Shown here: positions 1-13,190 of the stretch, piece by piece
Layout of the letters: each line of letters opens with the position of its first letter
How positions within the stretch are numbered: position 1 is the stretch's first letter
NCBI RefSeq assembly: GCF_010093535.1
Contig: NW_022985165.1
Span: forward strand, 600,451 to 664,450
DNA length: 64,000 bases
Source: Lindgomyces ingoldianus
Taxonomy: Eukaryota > Ascomycota > Dothideomycetes > Pleosporales > Lindgomycetaceae
Reading direction: 5' to 3'
The notes under the pieces: generated by a model
Database searches by the model: none
What the model was told of the DNA's origin: nothing
What the model saw: the letters and a program-made list of their open reading frames with translations, nothing else
Position numbers and translations under genes: made by a program

Positions 1-2545
1 ATAAGCACTTATATAAGCCTTAAAATAAAAGCTAGCACTAATAAACATAAGCATAAAGAATTTTATATAAGTAAAGTATAAAGCTTACCTTACTAAAGCA
101 AAGTATAGCACTATAACCCTAGAAGCTTAGTACTAGTAGTAGCACTTTCTATACACTAAAGCAAAGACCTATAAGATTCTTAATATAGAAGGCTAGCTAG
201 CTGCACAAGACTTCCTAGACGCCCTAGCTCTAAAGCTCGCACTAGACTAGGCGCGCTCTATGCACTAGAGGGTTATAGAGGCTAGCGCACTTAGCAAAAA
301 ACCTCTAATAATTTAAAAAATTAGTAAGATCTTTTTAATAATACTTTAAAAGCACTTTCTATGCATAAGTAACTAAAGCATAAGTATATTTACAACACTT
401 AGTAGATAATTAGATAATAATTTAGCTTAATCTATTTTAGCTTAATTAGGCTACTTGTGCCTATACAAAGCTCTAGGGTAATCCTTTTATCTATAGAAAG
501 CAGTAAACTATAAAGACTTATATTAGTAGTTACTAAAAAGCTAAAGAAGCTTAGTAAAACTATACATTAAAAGATTTTTAAAAGGCTTAAGTAAGTATAG
601 TATAAAAAAATAAAAGCTATACTACTTAAAAAAGGCTATGTAATTCTAGACATAGCCTCTTCTACTCTAAAAGCTATTAAAGGATTAGATAAGCTAGCAT
701 TTTTAGAAAGCATTATTACTACACTTATTAACCTAGTGCTTCTAGTAAAACTAGAGATGCACATAACTATAGATTTTAACACTTACTTACTCTCTATAAG
801 TATAATTCTAGACAATAAAAGTGCTACGCACTTAGTAAATAGTATAAAGCTACTTATACCTAAGTTATTTAAAAAAGCTTAAAGTTTACACATAGTAAAA
901 GCTAGCACCTAGTTGTTCTTAATCTAAAAAACAGAAACTAAAAAGCTTAAAAAAGTGTTAAATAAAGTATAAAAAAAGCACATAGAAGATCTTACACTAT
1001 AAAAAGTAGTTATAGTAGAAGGATTTTATATTAATATTATCTTAAAAGCTTGTTTAAGAGAAAAAAAAACTATAGTATTTAAAACTTAACTATACACTAT
1101 ATATAAGCACACTAAAAAAGAATAGAGTACTTATAACACTCTACTAAAAATATAACCTTATGTTTGTTAAATATAAAGCTGTCTTTTTTTACCTACTAGT
1201 GTAAAGTGTGCTTCTAGATTGCTAACACTTATAAACTATATTCTTACACTTAGACTTAGAAGAGCTCTAGCATGCACACGCAGGACACTTAGGCTCTAAA
1301 GCTTTATAGGCTCTAGTTAAAAGCGTAAGGAACATATAAATAATAAGTATAAAGCAAGTACACTGTAAGTACTGCGTAATAACACACACTAAGCAGGTTA
1401 TATTAAGAAGACTAAAAAAGCAAGCTCCCTACTTATTTTAAAAAATTACATAGAACATGTTTAATATGCTATTAAGGCGCAGCAGAGCTCTATAGATAAT
1501 AATTATTAAAAATAAATATAGTAGTAAAATCTTTTTATACTCTTTTTAAGTAAAAACACTCTTAGAAATCTAAAAAGTAATAAAAAACTTTAAAAGCATA
1601 GTGTTTAATTAATATAAGCTCTAGATTAGTAAAATATAGTAAAATAATAACACTGCTACACTTCCTTAGCATAAGAAGTTAAGGTATAAGCTTTAAGTAA
1701 AAGAATCTAGCATTAATATTAAAAGCTTTTTACTATACACTTATAAGCTAAATAAAGCTATAAAAAGAGCTAAATAAAAAATAATTATAAAGTTTATTAA
1801 AATAAAAAGCAGCATAGAACTCCCTAAAAAGCTCTAGCTAGAAGTAGTAAACGCAGCAACATAGCTGTATAATATAAGCCTGTTACACGCACATAACCTA
1901 TACTTACTAAATAAAGTCTTAAATGTGTAGTTTACTAACTACTTTAAATACTATAAGCTAGAGTAGGTAAGAAGTGCTATAGCTAATCTAAGGCCTAATT
2001 AGAGTAGAACCTACACATATAGCCGTTGCGCTTACCTACTTAATAAAGAGTAAGCAGCTAGGCGTTAGAAGCAAAGCTTTAAAGTAACTTTATAAGGCTA
2101 TATAAAATATCTTATAGGCTATAAAGCTTTAAATATTTACAGAATATAAATTTTATTACTTAACTAAGTAATTACTATAAAAAACATAGCTTTTAATAAA
2201 ACACACTTTTATAAAAATAAAAGTAATAAACTAATTTTTTAAAAAAAAGCCTCTAAAATTATTAAAATTTTTAATAAGTAAAGTAAAATTTATAATGCAG
2301 AAAAAGCCTTTAAGCTTTTACTTTAAAAGTTAGATAAGTAGTAAAGTAATATACTAAATTAAAAGCCCTAAAAGTGTAAGCTTAAAAGTGTAAAAACTAA
2401 AAAGCTTATTAGAACTTAAGTTAGCTAGCTAGAGAATTAGCACTTAGAGGTAGAAGTAACTATGTAGGTAATAAGCATAGTAAGTAAGTTACTAAAGATT
2501 TACGTAGTTTTTAATAAACATATAGCACTTATTACTCTAGAGCTA
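1..2545 (+). pseudogene. Ty1/copia pol remnant, first part (protease, GAG-preintegrase, integrase)
   Basis: Decayed polyprotein of a copia-type LTR retrotransposon, running in from the left edge. Conceptual reading through stops gives a protease-like ILDNKSATHLVN near 800-850, a GAG-preintegrase motif HARAGHLG near 1275-1300 with a TAG where family members have Trp, and the copia integrase tail GYIKYLIGYKALNIYRI near 2096-2147. Stops are TAA/TAG at expected Trp, Gln and Arg sites, as RIP would produce. The reading stops at the ACCTC target site of the gypsy insertion and resumes at 10972. The 5' LTR and gag lie outside the window. Family assignment rests on visible motifs only, not on a search. 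Confidence 0.8.
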
Positions 2546-2550
2546 ACCTC

Positions 2551-2825
2551 TGTGATGACAAGCACTGTCTCTACTACTGTATAGAGCTGGGGAAGCAAGG
2601 CAGAGTAGGTCGGCTCTATTTCAGCTACACTAAGATAGAGAGGAGAAAGGGAGCTTTAAGGGCAGCTCTGCAGAAGAAGTGCTTACAGCGCTAAGGCGCT
2701 AGCAAGGACGCTAGCGCTAAGCAAACTAATAGCGTTACGCTAGTCGCACCCCCTATATCTTAATTAGCTGCACAGGCAGCTTGTTATGTGACGCGCGACA
2801 GAGCTCTTTGTGTAGGACTGTTACA
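2551..2825 (-). repeat. 3' LTR of the 2551-10966 gypsy element
   Basis: 275 bp, TGTGATGACA at the left end and GACTGTTACA at the right end. It aligns along its full length with 10692-10966; differences are mostly C/T and G/A transitions. The left flank ACCTC matches the right flank of the other LTR. Confidence 0.93.
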
Positions 2826-4322
2826 TTACCCCTCTCTAAGGCAGTCTTATTTCTAAGACTAGGTAGTTTAGCGCTTTTATGTTAGTTTTTAAACTAGTTA
2901 AGACTTTAGCGTAGGTTAATTATTAACTTTTATAAGTTTTATATCTTTACCTTTTTTATACGCTTGCAACTAGGCGTCTAGTTGCGCTAGCAGACTAGGC
3001 TTAGTAGGATATGCTTAGTAGAAGTCCCTTACTTTATGTAGAGCTCTAAGGAATCTGTTAGCATTATACTAGGTAGGGTTAGAATTATAGCCTATTTATA
3101 AGGCTTAGTATTAAAGACACCTGTAGTAGACATAACTATTTAGGATGTTTTAAACTTACTACTTAAAGTAACTGTTAACCTTAATTAGCTCCTCTAGGGG
3201 CTTAACTTAACCTAGCAGTGTTGTAGGTGCTGCCTGCTGTAGGCAGTCTACGTAGAAGATGTTGTGCATCTTTATGTATAGGGGGAGCTTAAGCTAGTAC
3301 AAATAACCTCTTATACCTATAATTAGATAGGGCCTGTATATCTACTAGTTAAGCTTCTAGCTAGGGCACCTTATAGTAAAGCCTTTAAGAGTTACATATA
3401 CTTTATTACCTACTATAAAGTTAGGCTTACACTACTTTTTATTTACCTAAGCTGCTTACTGCTTTTAAGCTTAAGTAATGCCCTTCTTTATAATCTTAAT
3501 TACTTGTTATATAGTGTTATAGTAGAGCTTAGCATAGCTTTAAGCCTTTTTATATAAAATCTACTCTAGCGCAGTTAGTAAGTGTCTTATATATGCCTTT
3601 TAGTTCTAGTAGTGTGTTAGATAATAGCTAAACTTAATTTTAAATAGTAATAACTTTATTATCTTATGCAATAGAGATGCTTAAGCCTAGTCTATATAGG
3701 GCAGCAGGTCTAACTAGTTGTTCTAGAAGTAATTAATAAATAAACATAGTTACTAGTTAATATACTAATTTAGCACCTTTATGTTGCTGTTAGTCTAGAG
3801 ATAGTAAGGTGTAAAGAGCTTTTATTTAACACTAGTAAAGCAGCAAAGCTTATCTATAAATACAAAGGTAAACTATAGTCTATAGTTAAAGATAATTAAT
3901 TAAGGGGGTCTATAAACGCGCTAGATATAGTAATAGTATAAGTCTACAGCCTTTACAGCAGTAATAGTCTTATAGCATAGTAGTAAAAAGCAGCGATTAC
4001 TTAGACAGTCTACTATAATAAACGCATTATTATAGCTAGCTTAATTAAGTAGAAATAACTTAAAATTTATAAAAATGTTTTGCTATACTTACTTAAGTAT
4101 TAGTAGTAGCTTAAGAAGCTTTAGAGTCTTATTTTAAAAAATATAGCTTTACTAATAAGCCTTATAGGCGCTAATATAGGTCTTAATGTTCTAGCTTATA
4201 CTTAGCTAGTAGTACTACTTGCGCAGCAGCTTAGTTGTTTTTCTAGTCCTAAGATGTGCAGTAAGTTACGTTATGTAAATAGTATAAATAAGGTAGGTTC
4301 TTAGAAACTAGATAGCTAAGAC
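2826..4322 (-). pseudogene. Gypsy pol remnant, 3' part with chromodomain
   Basis: Minus-strand reading, broken by many TAA/TAG codons. It gives a segment of the type following gypsy integrases (LKLPLYIKMHNIFYVDCL near 3230-3300) and then a chromodomain-like stretch near 3050-3180. Chromodomains at this position are known from chromoviruses, where they direct integration to heterochromatin. The segment 3615-4320 is homologous to 44903-45700, so the same gypsy family occurs twice in the window. Confidence 0.75.
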
Positions 4323-4324
4323 TA

Positions 4325-6164
4325 ACATGGTCCACAAGCAAATGTTTAACACAAGCAAGTGTTCCGCCCTACCACTAAATTTAACTTTAAAGACTATTAA
4401 TTTAACAACGCAAAAATATACTATATAAAATAAACTACTATAGGATTATTTAATATCCTCACATGTACAAGAGTTATGCCTAGGCTTGTTGCAGCGCTTG
4501 CAGCGCTGTGCGCGCGCTGCGCTGCTTTTAGCAGTTAACTCCTCCTAAGGCATTTTGCTACCTCCTGCTATACTAGTAAGCTTCTAAGTACTTAACTTAG
4601 AGCTTTAATAACTTGTTAGAGTTTCTTCTTTCTAAATTTACTTTTTTTTACGCTGCTTATGCTTTATAGCTGCCTTACAGGCCCTCTCTAGGGCAGCTGC
4701 TTAATTACGCTGTAGAACAGCAACATAAGCTATTTTAGTAGCGCCCTTGCTTAGCTACTTTGCTAGATTAAGCATAGCAGAAAGAGACAAATTCTAATGC
4801 CTTTAAATCTAATTATATAGTAGAGTTAACTAAGCCTTAACCTTATAAAGATTACTAGGTGTTTAAGCCTCCTAGGCAGTATTTAGTAGTAGAGTAGCTA
4901 GCTAATTAGGTAGCTGTATATTAAGCTTTAAGAGCACTAGCTCTAGGTTAAATAGGACTAGTCCTGTAGCTCTAAAGCCTACGCAGATATTATCTATTAT
5001 AATTAAGCAACTAAATGCTGCTTTAAAGGCTAGTAGAAAGGTTAGCTTTTTAATATAGTTAATCTAGTAGCAGATTAACTAGCTAATCTTAGTACTGTAC
5101 ACGCGCTTTAACAGTAAAAAGCAGCTAACGTTAAGCGGCTGTAGAATATGTGACGCGTGTGCTGGCATACAGAGCGCTATAATACACCTCTGCTTGCAGA
5201 GCTCTAGAAATTTAATAAAGTAATAGCTCTTATAGCTATTAAAAATAAGCAGCTGCTATAAGCCTACTAAGCAATCTTTTATGTGCAGATTAAAGTGCTT
5301 TAGCTATATAATTCTATATTTATTAGTTGTCTAGCTATTGTTGTTAACACTAATAGCCTAGTCCTTTAGTATATCCTTATCCTTATACTAGGCAGATAGG
5401 TGATGCTTGCCTTTAAAGATTGCGTACAGAGGTATTGCCTACCTATCTGTGTTAATGCCTGCAATAACTGTCACCTATTTACAGTCACCTAGCTGTATAG
5501 CCTTTAGCTAATTATGTCTATCTGTGCCTATAACAACTATTTAGCTTAATATAACCCCTATCTAAAAGCCTGTCTTGTTAAAATTATATGTGTCCTAATC
5601 TATAATGCTGTACTTTAATTATGTAGCTTCTATAAGCTTAAACTACTTACTTATAATTACTAAATCTTTGTATTTTGCTTGTTAGTAATTATACAGTTAG
5701 CTAAGGTAGGTTTTAACTGCTAGCGTACGCGCAACAAAGTTGGATGGCCAGTTAATACCTGCTAGTAGAGCGCTGCGCTTAGTAAGAAGCTTGTTAGCCA
5801 TCTCTTGTACAGCACCTAGAGTAGGCGCAAATCTTCAGGAATCTAGATTAAGTATATGCTTAATAATCACCTCCTCTTCTAGCTTTATAAGCTTCTTGTT
5901 GTTAGCCATACAGTCGCGTCGCATAGTCATCCCTGCGCGTTGTTGGCGGAGAGCTATTTAATTAACATTATAGAGTGCTGCAGCGCGCCTCTTAGTTAAA
6001 GACGCGTCTCTATTAAGAGCTTAAATAGCTAGGTTAATTCTAGCCTCTTTTAAAGATAATTAATTATATAGTTGTTAATGCATCGCGGTTAGTAGTAGGT
6101 TGGCTGCGTTTTGGTGGTGGGGCGGAACACTCGCTTGTGTTGAACATTCGCTTGTGGACTATGT
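4325..6164 (-). mobile_element. pogo/Fot1-like DNA transposon (1840 bp), nested in gypsy
   Basis: Terminal inverted repeats of about 50 bp (ACATGGTCCACAAGC...) flanked by TA duplications (4323-4324, 6165-6166), as in the Tc1/mariner/pogo superfamily. The decayed transposase is on the minus strand. Near 5950-5700 it reads as a CENP-B/Tc5-type helix-turn-helix (KLIKLEEEVIIKHILNL, later GINWPSNFV) with very few stops. The C-terminus near 4440-4500 gives the cysteine/histidine tail RHNSCTC typical of fungal DDE_1 transposases. The open frame on the opposite strand at 5740-5961 is antisense and not a gene. The relative 43395-44900 is a rearranged fold-back version. Confidence 0.88.
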
Positions 6165-6166
6165 TA

Positions 6167-9100
6167 TAAGCTTTCCTTTTTTTAGTAGTAAGCTCTTAGT
6201 GTTAAGCTTTTATTATAAGCTAGAATTTTACGCTTTATTATAGAAGTATTATAAGCTTTTATAATTTTAATTAGCATTTAGAATCTAATTAATAAGCTTA
6301 TATAGTTAATTTATTAGCAGCAGCTTTATAAGCTTCTTATTTAGTAAAAAAGTGCTTTATAAGGCAGCGCATAATTAAGTAATAAGACTAATGCTAATCT
6401 ACTTCTAGCTTAAAAAAGAGTGTATATAAGTAGCTTTATTCTTTTTTTTTATGTTTTAAGCTTCTTTTGCTTTCTTAATAGCGCGTCTATAATAATGTTA
6501 GCAGTGCCTAGGCAGTAGGTTAGCGTAAGGTTAAAGTCTGCTATTAGTATAGCTTATTACATCTAGTAAAGGGTAAGCTTATACTTAATAGTAAAGTACT
6601 TAAAAGCTTAGTAGTTAGTAATTACTATAAATAGCTTATTTTATTATAAGCCTATTAGCTATGCTTACTACTCTTATAAGCTTTAGACAACTATAAGCAT
6701 TTTTTTATTATATATATTATAGTTTATCTGCAGCAGGCTTATAGTCTTAGAGTAGAACGCTATAGGGCGCTAGATGCTGTTGTCTTGTAGCTGTAATAGT
6801 ACTTTTATAATAACTCTGTTGCTTATGTTAGTCTCTATACACATCTTATAATCTAGTAAGTAGTGCGTAAGGACATTATCTAATAGCATAAAGTTTTTAG
6901 TGTACTTAAACACAGCTAACTTATGCTCTCTTAAAGAATGCTAGGTGCTATGCTTAAGCAGCTTTATAAGCAGCTATATAATATAACTATAGTCCTTAAG
7001 GAAGGCGCGGTAGAAGTTGCAGAACTCTAGAAACAACTGCAAGCTCTTAATTAAGGTTAGTATAGGCTAGTCTTAGACAGCAGCTACCTTAGTAAAGTCC
7101 TTATAGATTTTATTTATACTAATAATAAAACTTAAAAATTTTATTTTAGTAACTATAAATTTACTTTTCTTAAGGTTAATTTATAGGCTAGTGTTTTATA
7201 GATAATGTAGGACCTTAGTAATATATGCCTTATGCTATAAAGGGTTGTCTAAGTAGATTAAGATATTATTAAGGTAAGCTATATAAAAGTTATTAAGTAA
7301 GCTATATAAAACTTAATTAATATATTATAAAAAAGTTATAAGGCTATTATAAAGTTTAAAGAGTAGTATATAATACTTATAGTTACTATAGCGCGTTTAG
7401 AAGGTAGTTAGGTCCTTAACCTCTTTAGTAAGCTAGATGTAATAAAACACTTATTATATATTAAGCTTAGTAAAGACCTTAGCTGCAGCTAGCTATGTAA
7501 GCGTCTTCTAAATTAAAGGTATTAAGTAAGTGTTTTTCTTTATAATTATGTTAAGCTTATAATAGTTTATGTAAAACTTTTACCTTTTTTTAGCTTTTTA
7601 GTAAACAAGACTAGAAAAGCGTAGCTAGTGTTACTGTGCATAATAAATCTGCGTTGCAGGTAGTTGTCTAGATAGTTCTTAACTAGCCTAAGCTGCTCTA
7701 GAGACATGCTGTATAGTAAGCTGCTTAATAAAGTGTTCTTTACTATTAGCTTAATATTATAGTTAATGCTAGGTTAGTGTAGCAGTAGTTTATCTAAGTC
7801 TCTTTTTAAGAAGTAAGCTAGTGTAGCTTTAGTGTACATAGAAGATAGTAACTTTTTAAGCATTAGCTGTTAAAGCTTATTTTTAGGATTAACTATTATA
7901 AGTGCTTAGTAGTCCTTAATTAGTTAATTAACTTTATAAATACTAATATGTCTAATTATAACATCTCTGCGCTTTACGTGTAGCATAAACACAGCAGCGT
8001 TAATTATGTTTACCTCTAGCCCTACCTTAGCAAGTGCTTTTCTAGAGACAGCTAGTTAACGTTAGCGCGCTTAATTAGCGCTAGAGAGTATTAGTTAAAA
8101 ATTAAGTTACTTTTTTATTTTTTTTAAGTTCTACTGCTAATTATGCTTTTAAGTTAATTAAAGTTAGTATTAATTAATCTTTAATATTTTTATAAACTTA
8201 TTTTATTAGTTAGTGTTTACTTAATAAGATTAGTTAATCTGTAGAGACACACTACATATAAGGATAATAATATTACACTTATAGTCCTATGTCTAATTAT
8301 TATCTAGCTACTAAATTAATTATTTTTTATAGTTTATTTAAATGCTAGCCTTTTTAAAAACTTTATAGCCTATAATTAAGTTATAATAGCTTATATTATA
8401 GAGAATAAAAAGTGTAAGTAGCTAGTAGCTATTAATTACTAGATCTATGTAAAAGTACTTATCTACTTATCTGCTTAGTTAATTATTATATCCTATAATA
8501 AAAATAGACTTAATGCTAAGCATCTTAGGCTGTAGGTGCTTTTAGATTGTCTGTAGGTGTTGTAAGTAGATTAGATTATAGCTGCTAGCCTGTATGTTAA
8601 TAAGACTATTTAAGCGTACAGTAATCCCTCTAGCAGAGACGCAGTAAGGCAGTATAAAAGGCTTACTACTAAATAGCAGCTTACGCAGCTTCTATGCTAG
8701 CGCTTTATTTATTAACTTTAAAAAGAAGACTTTTTTTAAAGTAAGTTTTCTTTTAATTTGCTATTTTTACTAGAGCTTATAGTGTTTAGCTTTTATGCTA
8801 CTTCTATAGCCTTACTTTTAGCGTAGGCGTAAAAGCAGTTATAACTTATATATTCTAGCTAATAGTATAAGTAGCAGGTTACAGTATTCTTTATTAAAGC
8901 TGCCTGCGCTTAAGGTGTTACTAGAGTTGTTAAAGCAGCAGCAGTAGTAGTAAGTTAAAGAATGTTCTAACATATAAGCTTCTCTTAACCTCTCTGCGCG
9001 TGTTGTGCGCTTAACTCTGTAGTAGACCTCTGCAGTAAAAAGAATATTTAGTAGGCTTACTTTATGTAATTAAAGAAGCTAACTATTAAGTTATTATAGT

Positions 9101-10691
9101 AAGTCTTTATGTATACTTAAAGCTAACTTAATAAGGTGTTATAAATTTTATCTTTTTACTACTTAAGCAGCAGCTTAGCTTTATTTATAAAGTATATAAA
9201 CTAGGCTTTAAAGTCTTTAAAATCTTAAAATAGCTTTATTTTAAGCTAGTAAAGCTTAGTCTTAGCTTTTATTTACTAGTTAGTATTTTTAAAGCTTTTT
9301 TTTAAAAAGCTTATAATATTTTTAGTTATTACTAGCTTACTTTACTACTTTTAAGCTTTAAAGTAGGGAACTAGTTAACCTAGCGCTTAACTACTTACTT
9401 TACTTTTAGTATAGTGTACTTAAGTGTTTTTTTTTTATAAAGTTACTATTTGCAGGTATAAAGTAGTTTATATTATAAAGTAGCTTACTTATTAGAAGGT
9501 TTTTTTAGTAATTAAATTTAACATTATTTTTGCTTATAAACTTAGGCAGATCCTCTACTTTAGCTAATAGTTTTAGCCTAGCTTTCTAGCTTATAGTACT
9601 AATATAAAAAAAGTTAAGTGTTCTTAGTGTAGCTAGGTTAAATTACAGTTACTTTCTTAGTGTAGTTAGCACAGGTGTGCCTCTTAGCGCTTAATAAGCT
9701 CTATCTAAGAAAAATAATTAATTACACGCTAGTATAGTAGCAGCATTAAGTTTTTTAACTTTATTTTTATAATTAGCTAAGTGTTTAAGAGTTTTATTTA
9801 GTAAGCTTTAAAGCTTTTATAGCTTTTTACTAACTTTTACTTACTTAGCTTTTACTATGTTAACTGCTTTAGTAAAGTATTAGTATAGTCTTAATAAGCT
9901 TACACTTTTAATAACTACTATAGCAGCTTATTTGCTATAACTGTGTAATCTACAGCTATAAGGTTTAGTAGGTCTAGGCAGAGGCTAATTAAATTATAAT
10001 TAGTAGTACCTTAAGTAATAGCCTTTGTCTAAAATAATAGTGCTTTCTTAGCTTACTAAGCGCGCATGTGCGCAGTCTTAATAGCGTAGTCCTTCTTAAA
10101 CACATTATTAGCGTAGAACTAAGCCTAGCATAGCAGCGTTTTTAGTTTAGGCATATAGGCGTTGCTAGTAGGCTAGGCAGTAGAATTAACACGCATTTTA
10201 ATTCTTAACAGCTTCTTTATTCTAGTGCTCTTAGCTCCTTCCCTCTACTCTAGGGTCTAGCAGTCCGCAGAGGTATAGTGTAGTGTGAGCCCCGGGTCTG
10301 GTGACGGTGGGGCTAATAGTCAATTAGTAGTGGGTTTGTACGTGGGTTTGTACAGAGCCTGCGGCTCTCTTCGCGTTGTTGCGGTGGTAGTTAGTACAGT
10401 AGGCCCCCCCCTACAGTTAATTTAAACTAGAGTAGCAGCACTTCTAGCTTAGAGCTTCTTAATAAAGTGCAATAATTTAATTATTACTTAGTATTACTTT
10501 TATAGTTGCCTAGCTTAACTAGGGCTTTAAAGTAGATAGCTATTATTAATAAACTAAAGCTTAGCCTAGTTATACTAGTAGATCTGTTTAAGTAAGAGTT
10601 AGTTAGTAGATTAAGCTTTTAAAGCTAACTGCATAGTAGACCTAGATATTATATTACTATTCTCTAGCTAAATAAAATAATTTTAGTGTAA
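6167..10691 (-). pseudogene. Gypsy gag-pol remnant, 5' and RT part
   Basis: Rest of the internal region of the 2551-10966 element, read on the minus strand. Reverse transcriptase is recognisable around 6700-7500: AYLNNILIYLDN, then KSKFIVTKIKFLSFIIS, LFLEFCNFYRAFLKDY. Upstream (about 8000-10690) should hold protease and gag, but mutation is too heavy for me to place motifs. Stops are almost only TAA/TAG. An unmutated strip (10250-10400, including GTACGTGGGTTTGTACAG) lies in the leader next to the 5' LTR. Confidence 0.75.
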
Positions 10692-10966
10692 TATAATAAT
10701 AAGCACTGTCTCTACTACTATATAAAGCTAGGGAAGTAAGGCAGAGTAAGTTAGCTCTATTTTAGCTACACTAAGATAGAGAGAAGAAAGGGAGCTTTAA
10801 GAGCAGCTCTGCAGAAGAAGTGCTTGCAGCGCTAAGGCGCTAGCAAGGACGCTAGCGCTAAGCAAACTAATAGCGTTGCGCTAGTCGCACCCTCTATATC
10901 CTGATTGGCTGCACGGGCAGCTCGTCATGTGACGCGCGACAGAGCTCTCTGCGTAGGACCGTCACA
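10692..10966 (-). repeat. 5' LTR of the 2551-10966 gypsy element
   Basis: 275 bp, same length as 2551-2825. The left end reads TATAATAATAAGCACTG, which is the other LTR's TGTGATGACAAGCACTG with transitions only. The right end GACCGTCACA is intact and followed by the target duplication ACCTC. Mutation is unequal: the left half is RIP-like, while the right end (about 10900-10966) keeps CCTGATTGGC and CTCGTCATG. Confidence 0.92.
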
Positions 10967-10971
10967 ACCTC

Positions 10972-13190
10972 TAAGCTAGAGCTTGCAGATAGCTCTACAA
11001 CACGCCCTATATAGGGTAGGCACAAGCATACTAGTAATCTCTAGTAAGTGCACTTAACTAAAAAAGTAAATCTACTACGCTTATTAAGTTAAATAGCTAA
11101 CTTACTAGTTAAAAAATTAACTTTTACCTTTTATACTAAGACATTGTCTTTTATAGCTTTAGGTAAAGTAAGTAAGGCACTTTTTAAATATATGTATAAT
11201 AAAAAAAGCTAGGGACTAGCTATATGCATAAGCTAAAAGATATAAAGGCAAGATTCTAATAACCTAGGTAAGCCTAGGGGTGCAGAAAGCAGAGGTATAT
11301 ATATAACGCTCTTAGAGAGAAGCAGCATACGCATTACTCTAGTTAATCTAAAGCACCTCTAAATAAACTTCTTTAGAGCATTTATTACTTATAATAATAA
11401 AGCGCTTAAAACGCTTTACATAGTATTTTTTATAGCTGCTTTTTTTTAGGTAGCCTTAACTAAAAGCTTATAAGCTCTTAAAGAAACTTTTAAAATAAAA
11501 AGATTTATATAAACACCTATATAAAAGTCTTTTTAAAATTATAGCATAAAAACAATAGCTACTCTACTTAAAAAAAGCACTTAAAAAAATTATATAAACT
11601 AAAGCAACATCTAAGCTGCTTTTACTAAAGTAGGTTTTTATATATAAATTTAACTAAGATAAGTATTTTACTAAATATAAAGCTTACATTTATATATATA
11701 GTAATTTTTAGAGTAAGAACTTGCTCTAGTTAACCTATGCTACTACTTTTACAGCTAGATTCTTCTAAACAGTAATAGCAATAGCAGCTTAATTTAACTT
11801 AAAAATTAGGCAATATAATGTTATAAGCGCGTTCCTAAACACGCACTATAAAGGTAAGCTAGAAGTAACATGTAAGCTTTTAAAAGGCTTTATAAAGCCT
11901 AGCATATGCGTTAAGCTTTTCTAAGCCCTATATAGACTACGCAACTTGCTAATTTTATAGTACTAGAAGCTTTTATAAGCTTTTTAAAAGCTTAAGCTTA
12001 TCTTATTTAAAAAAAAAAGTTATGCTTATTCTTTAACTATAATTACTATATCTTACTTTTTTTTATGTAGATAATATACTTTATATTTATTACTATAATA
12101 ATAAGTTAAAAGCTTACTAATTAATTAGTATAATTAAAAAAATATATAAGCTAGAAGATTAAAGGCTATGTAAATAGTTTTTAAGAATTAAAATAATTAA
12201 AAATAAAAAGGCTAAAATAATCTAGCTAGTACACAACATGTATATTAAGAAAGTAGTAAAAAAGTTTAACTTTATAAAAAGCGCGCTCTTCCTAGAGACT
12301 CTTCTACTATTAGAAGAGCTTATAAGCAACTAAAGATTAGTAATAAAGCATAAAATTAAGAAATACTAAGAGTATATAGGATTAACACTCTACACTGCAA
12401 TTATAGTGCGCCCTAACATAGCGTTTGCAGCATCCTAGCTCTCCTACTACCTAACAAACCTAGGAAAGCAGCACTTCTAGGCAGTAAACTAGGCAATTGT
12501 GTACCTATACTGCATAAGGTATACAGGCATATAGTATAGAGCACTAGAAGGCGCGCAACTTATTATATATAGAGACGCGTCTTTTGCTAATTACATAAAG
12601 ACTAAATAATTATTTTATAAATATATTATCTTACTCTTTAAAAGACTAATTTTATAGAAAGTAGCTCTCTAGCTAATAGTAACTACATCTATAATAAAAG
12701 CTAAGCTGCTTACTTTAGCGCACATTATAAAAAAATTACTAGCTTTAAAACACTTCTTTAAAGAGCTTACTCTAGAGCTAGGCACACTATAGCAGATTTA
12801 CTGTAACAACTAGCAGACAATCTAGTTAGTAGTAGAAGAGAATGCCTAGATAACTACCTACCTGCGCTACATTAATATCTAGAACATGTGGCTGCGCTAG
12901 GAGCACGTAAAAGGATCTTTTAAAGTGTGCTATATTAAAATAAGCAACATGCTAGTAAATAGGCTTATAAAGCACCTACTAAGGTAGTAATTTAAGCACT
13001 TTAAGTAGCTTTTTAACTTTAAAGACACATAAATAAGCTTTTAAAAGAAGAAAGCATTAATTATTAATAGTAAAGACATCTTTACACTGCCTAGAAACAA
13101 GAGGGCTATCTACTAGCAAGGACACTCCCTCTATGCTATAGAGTTTAAGCAGGGATTTAATATATAAGATGTGTAAAAACATAGAAAATA
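10972..13190 (+). pseudogene. Ty1/copia pol remnant, second part (reverse transcriptase and RNase H)
   Basis: Continuation of the copia element across the gypsy insertion. Reverse transcriptase carries YVDNILYI (YVDD box, second Asp changed) at about 12064-12087. RNase H is well preserved: RDASFANYIKTK near 12570-12610, then AKLLTLAHIIKKLLALKHFF near 12705-12765, a copia hallmark. NIQNMWLRQEH follows near 12870-12905, and the domain ends near 13030. Stops coincide with Gln, Trp and Arg codons. The copia 3' LTR was not identified with certainty; sequence to about 13190 is the 3' tail. Confidence 0.85.

Larger units (their letters stand above)
2551..10966 (-). mobile_element. Full-length Ty3/gypsy chromovirus (RIP-mutated) inserted in copia
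   Basis: LTR retrotransposon of 8416 bp including a nested pogo element. Both LTRs are exactly 275 bp and the element is flanked by the 5-bp duplication ACCTC (2546-2550 and 10967-10971). Coding runs on the minus strand. A reverse transcriptase reading with YLNNILIYLDN (YLDD mutated) lies near 7244-7276, and a C-terminal chromodomain-like reading near 3050-3180. A purine tract (minus strand TTAGAGAGGGG) directly precedes the left LTR, so the left LTR is the 3' LTR. No frame is open. A stretch near 10250-10400 in the 5' leader keeps unmutated GC-rich sequence. Confidence 0.9.

Noticed and set aside
5740..5961. 73-codon plus-strand open frame
   Set aside because: The minus strand of the same stretch reads as a transposase DNA-binding domain in the right place within the element; the plus-strand frame is its shadow.
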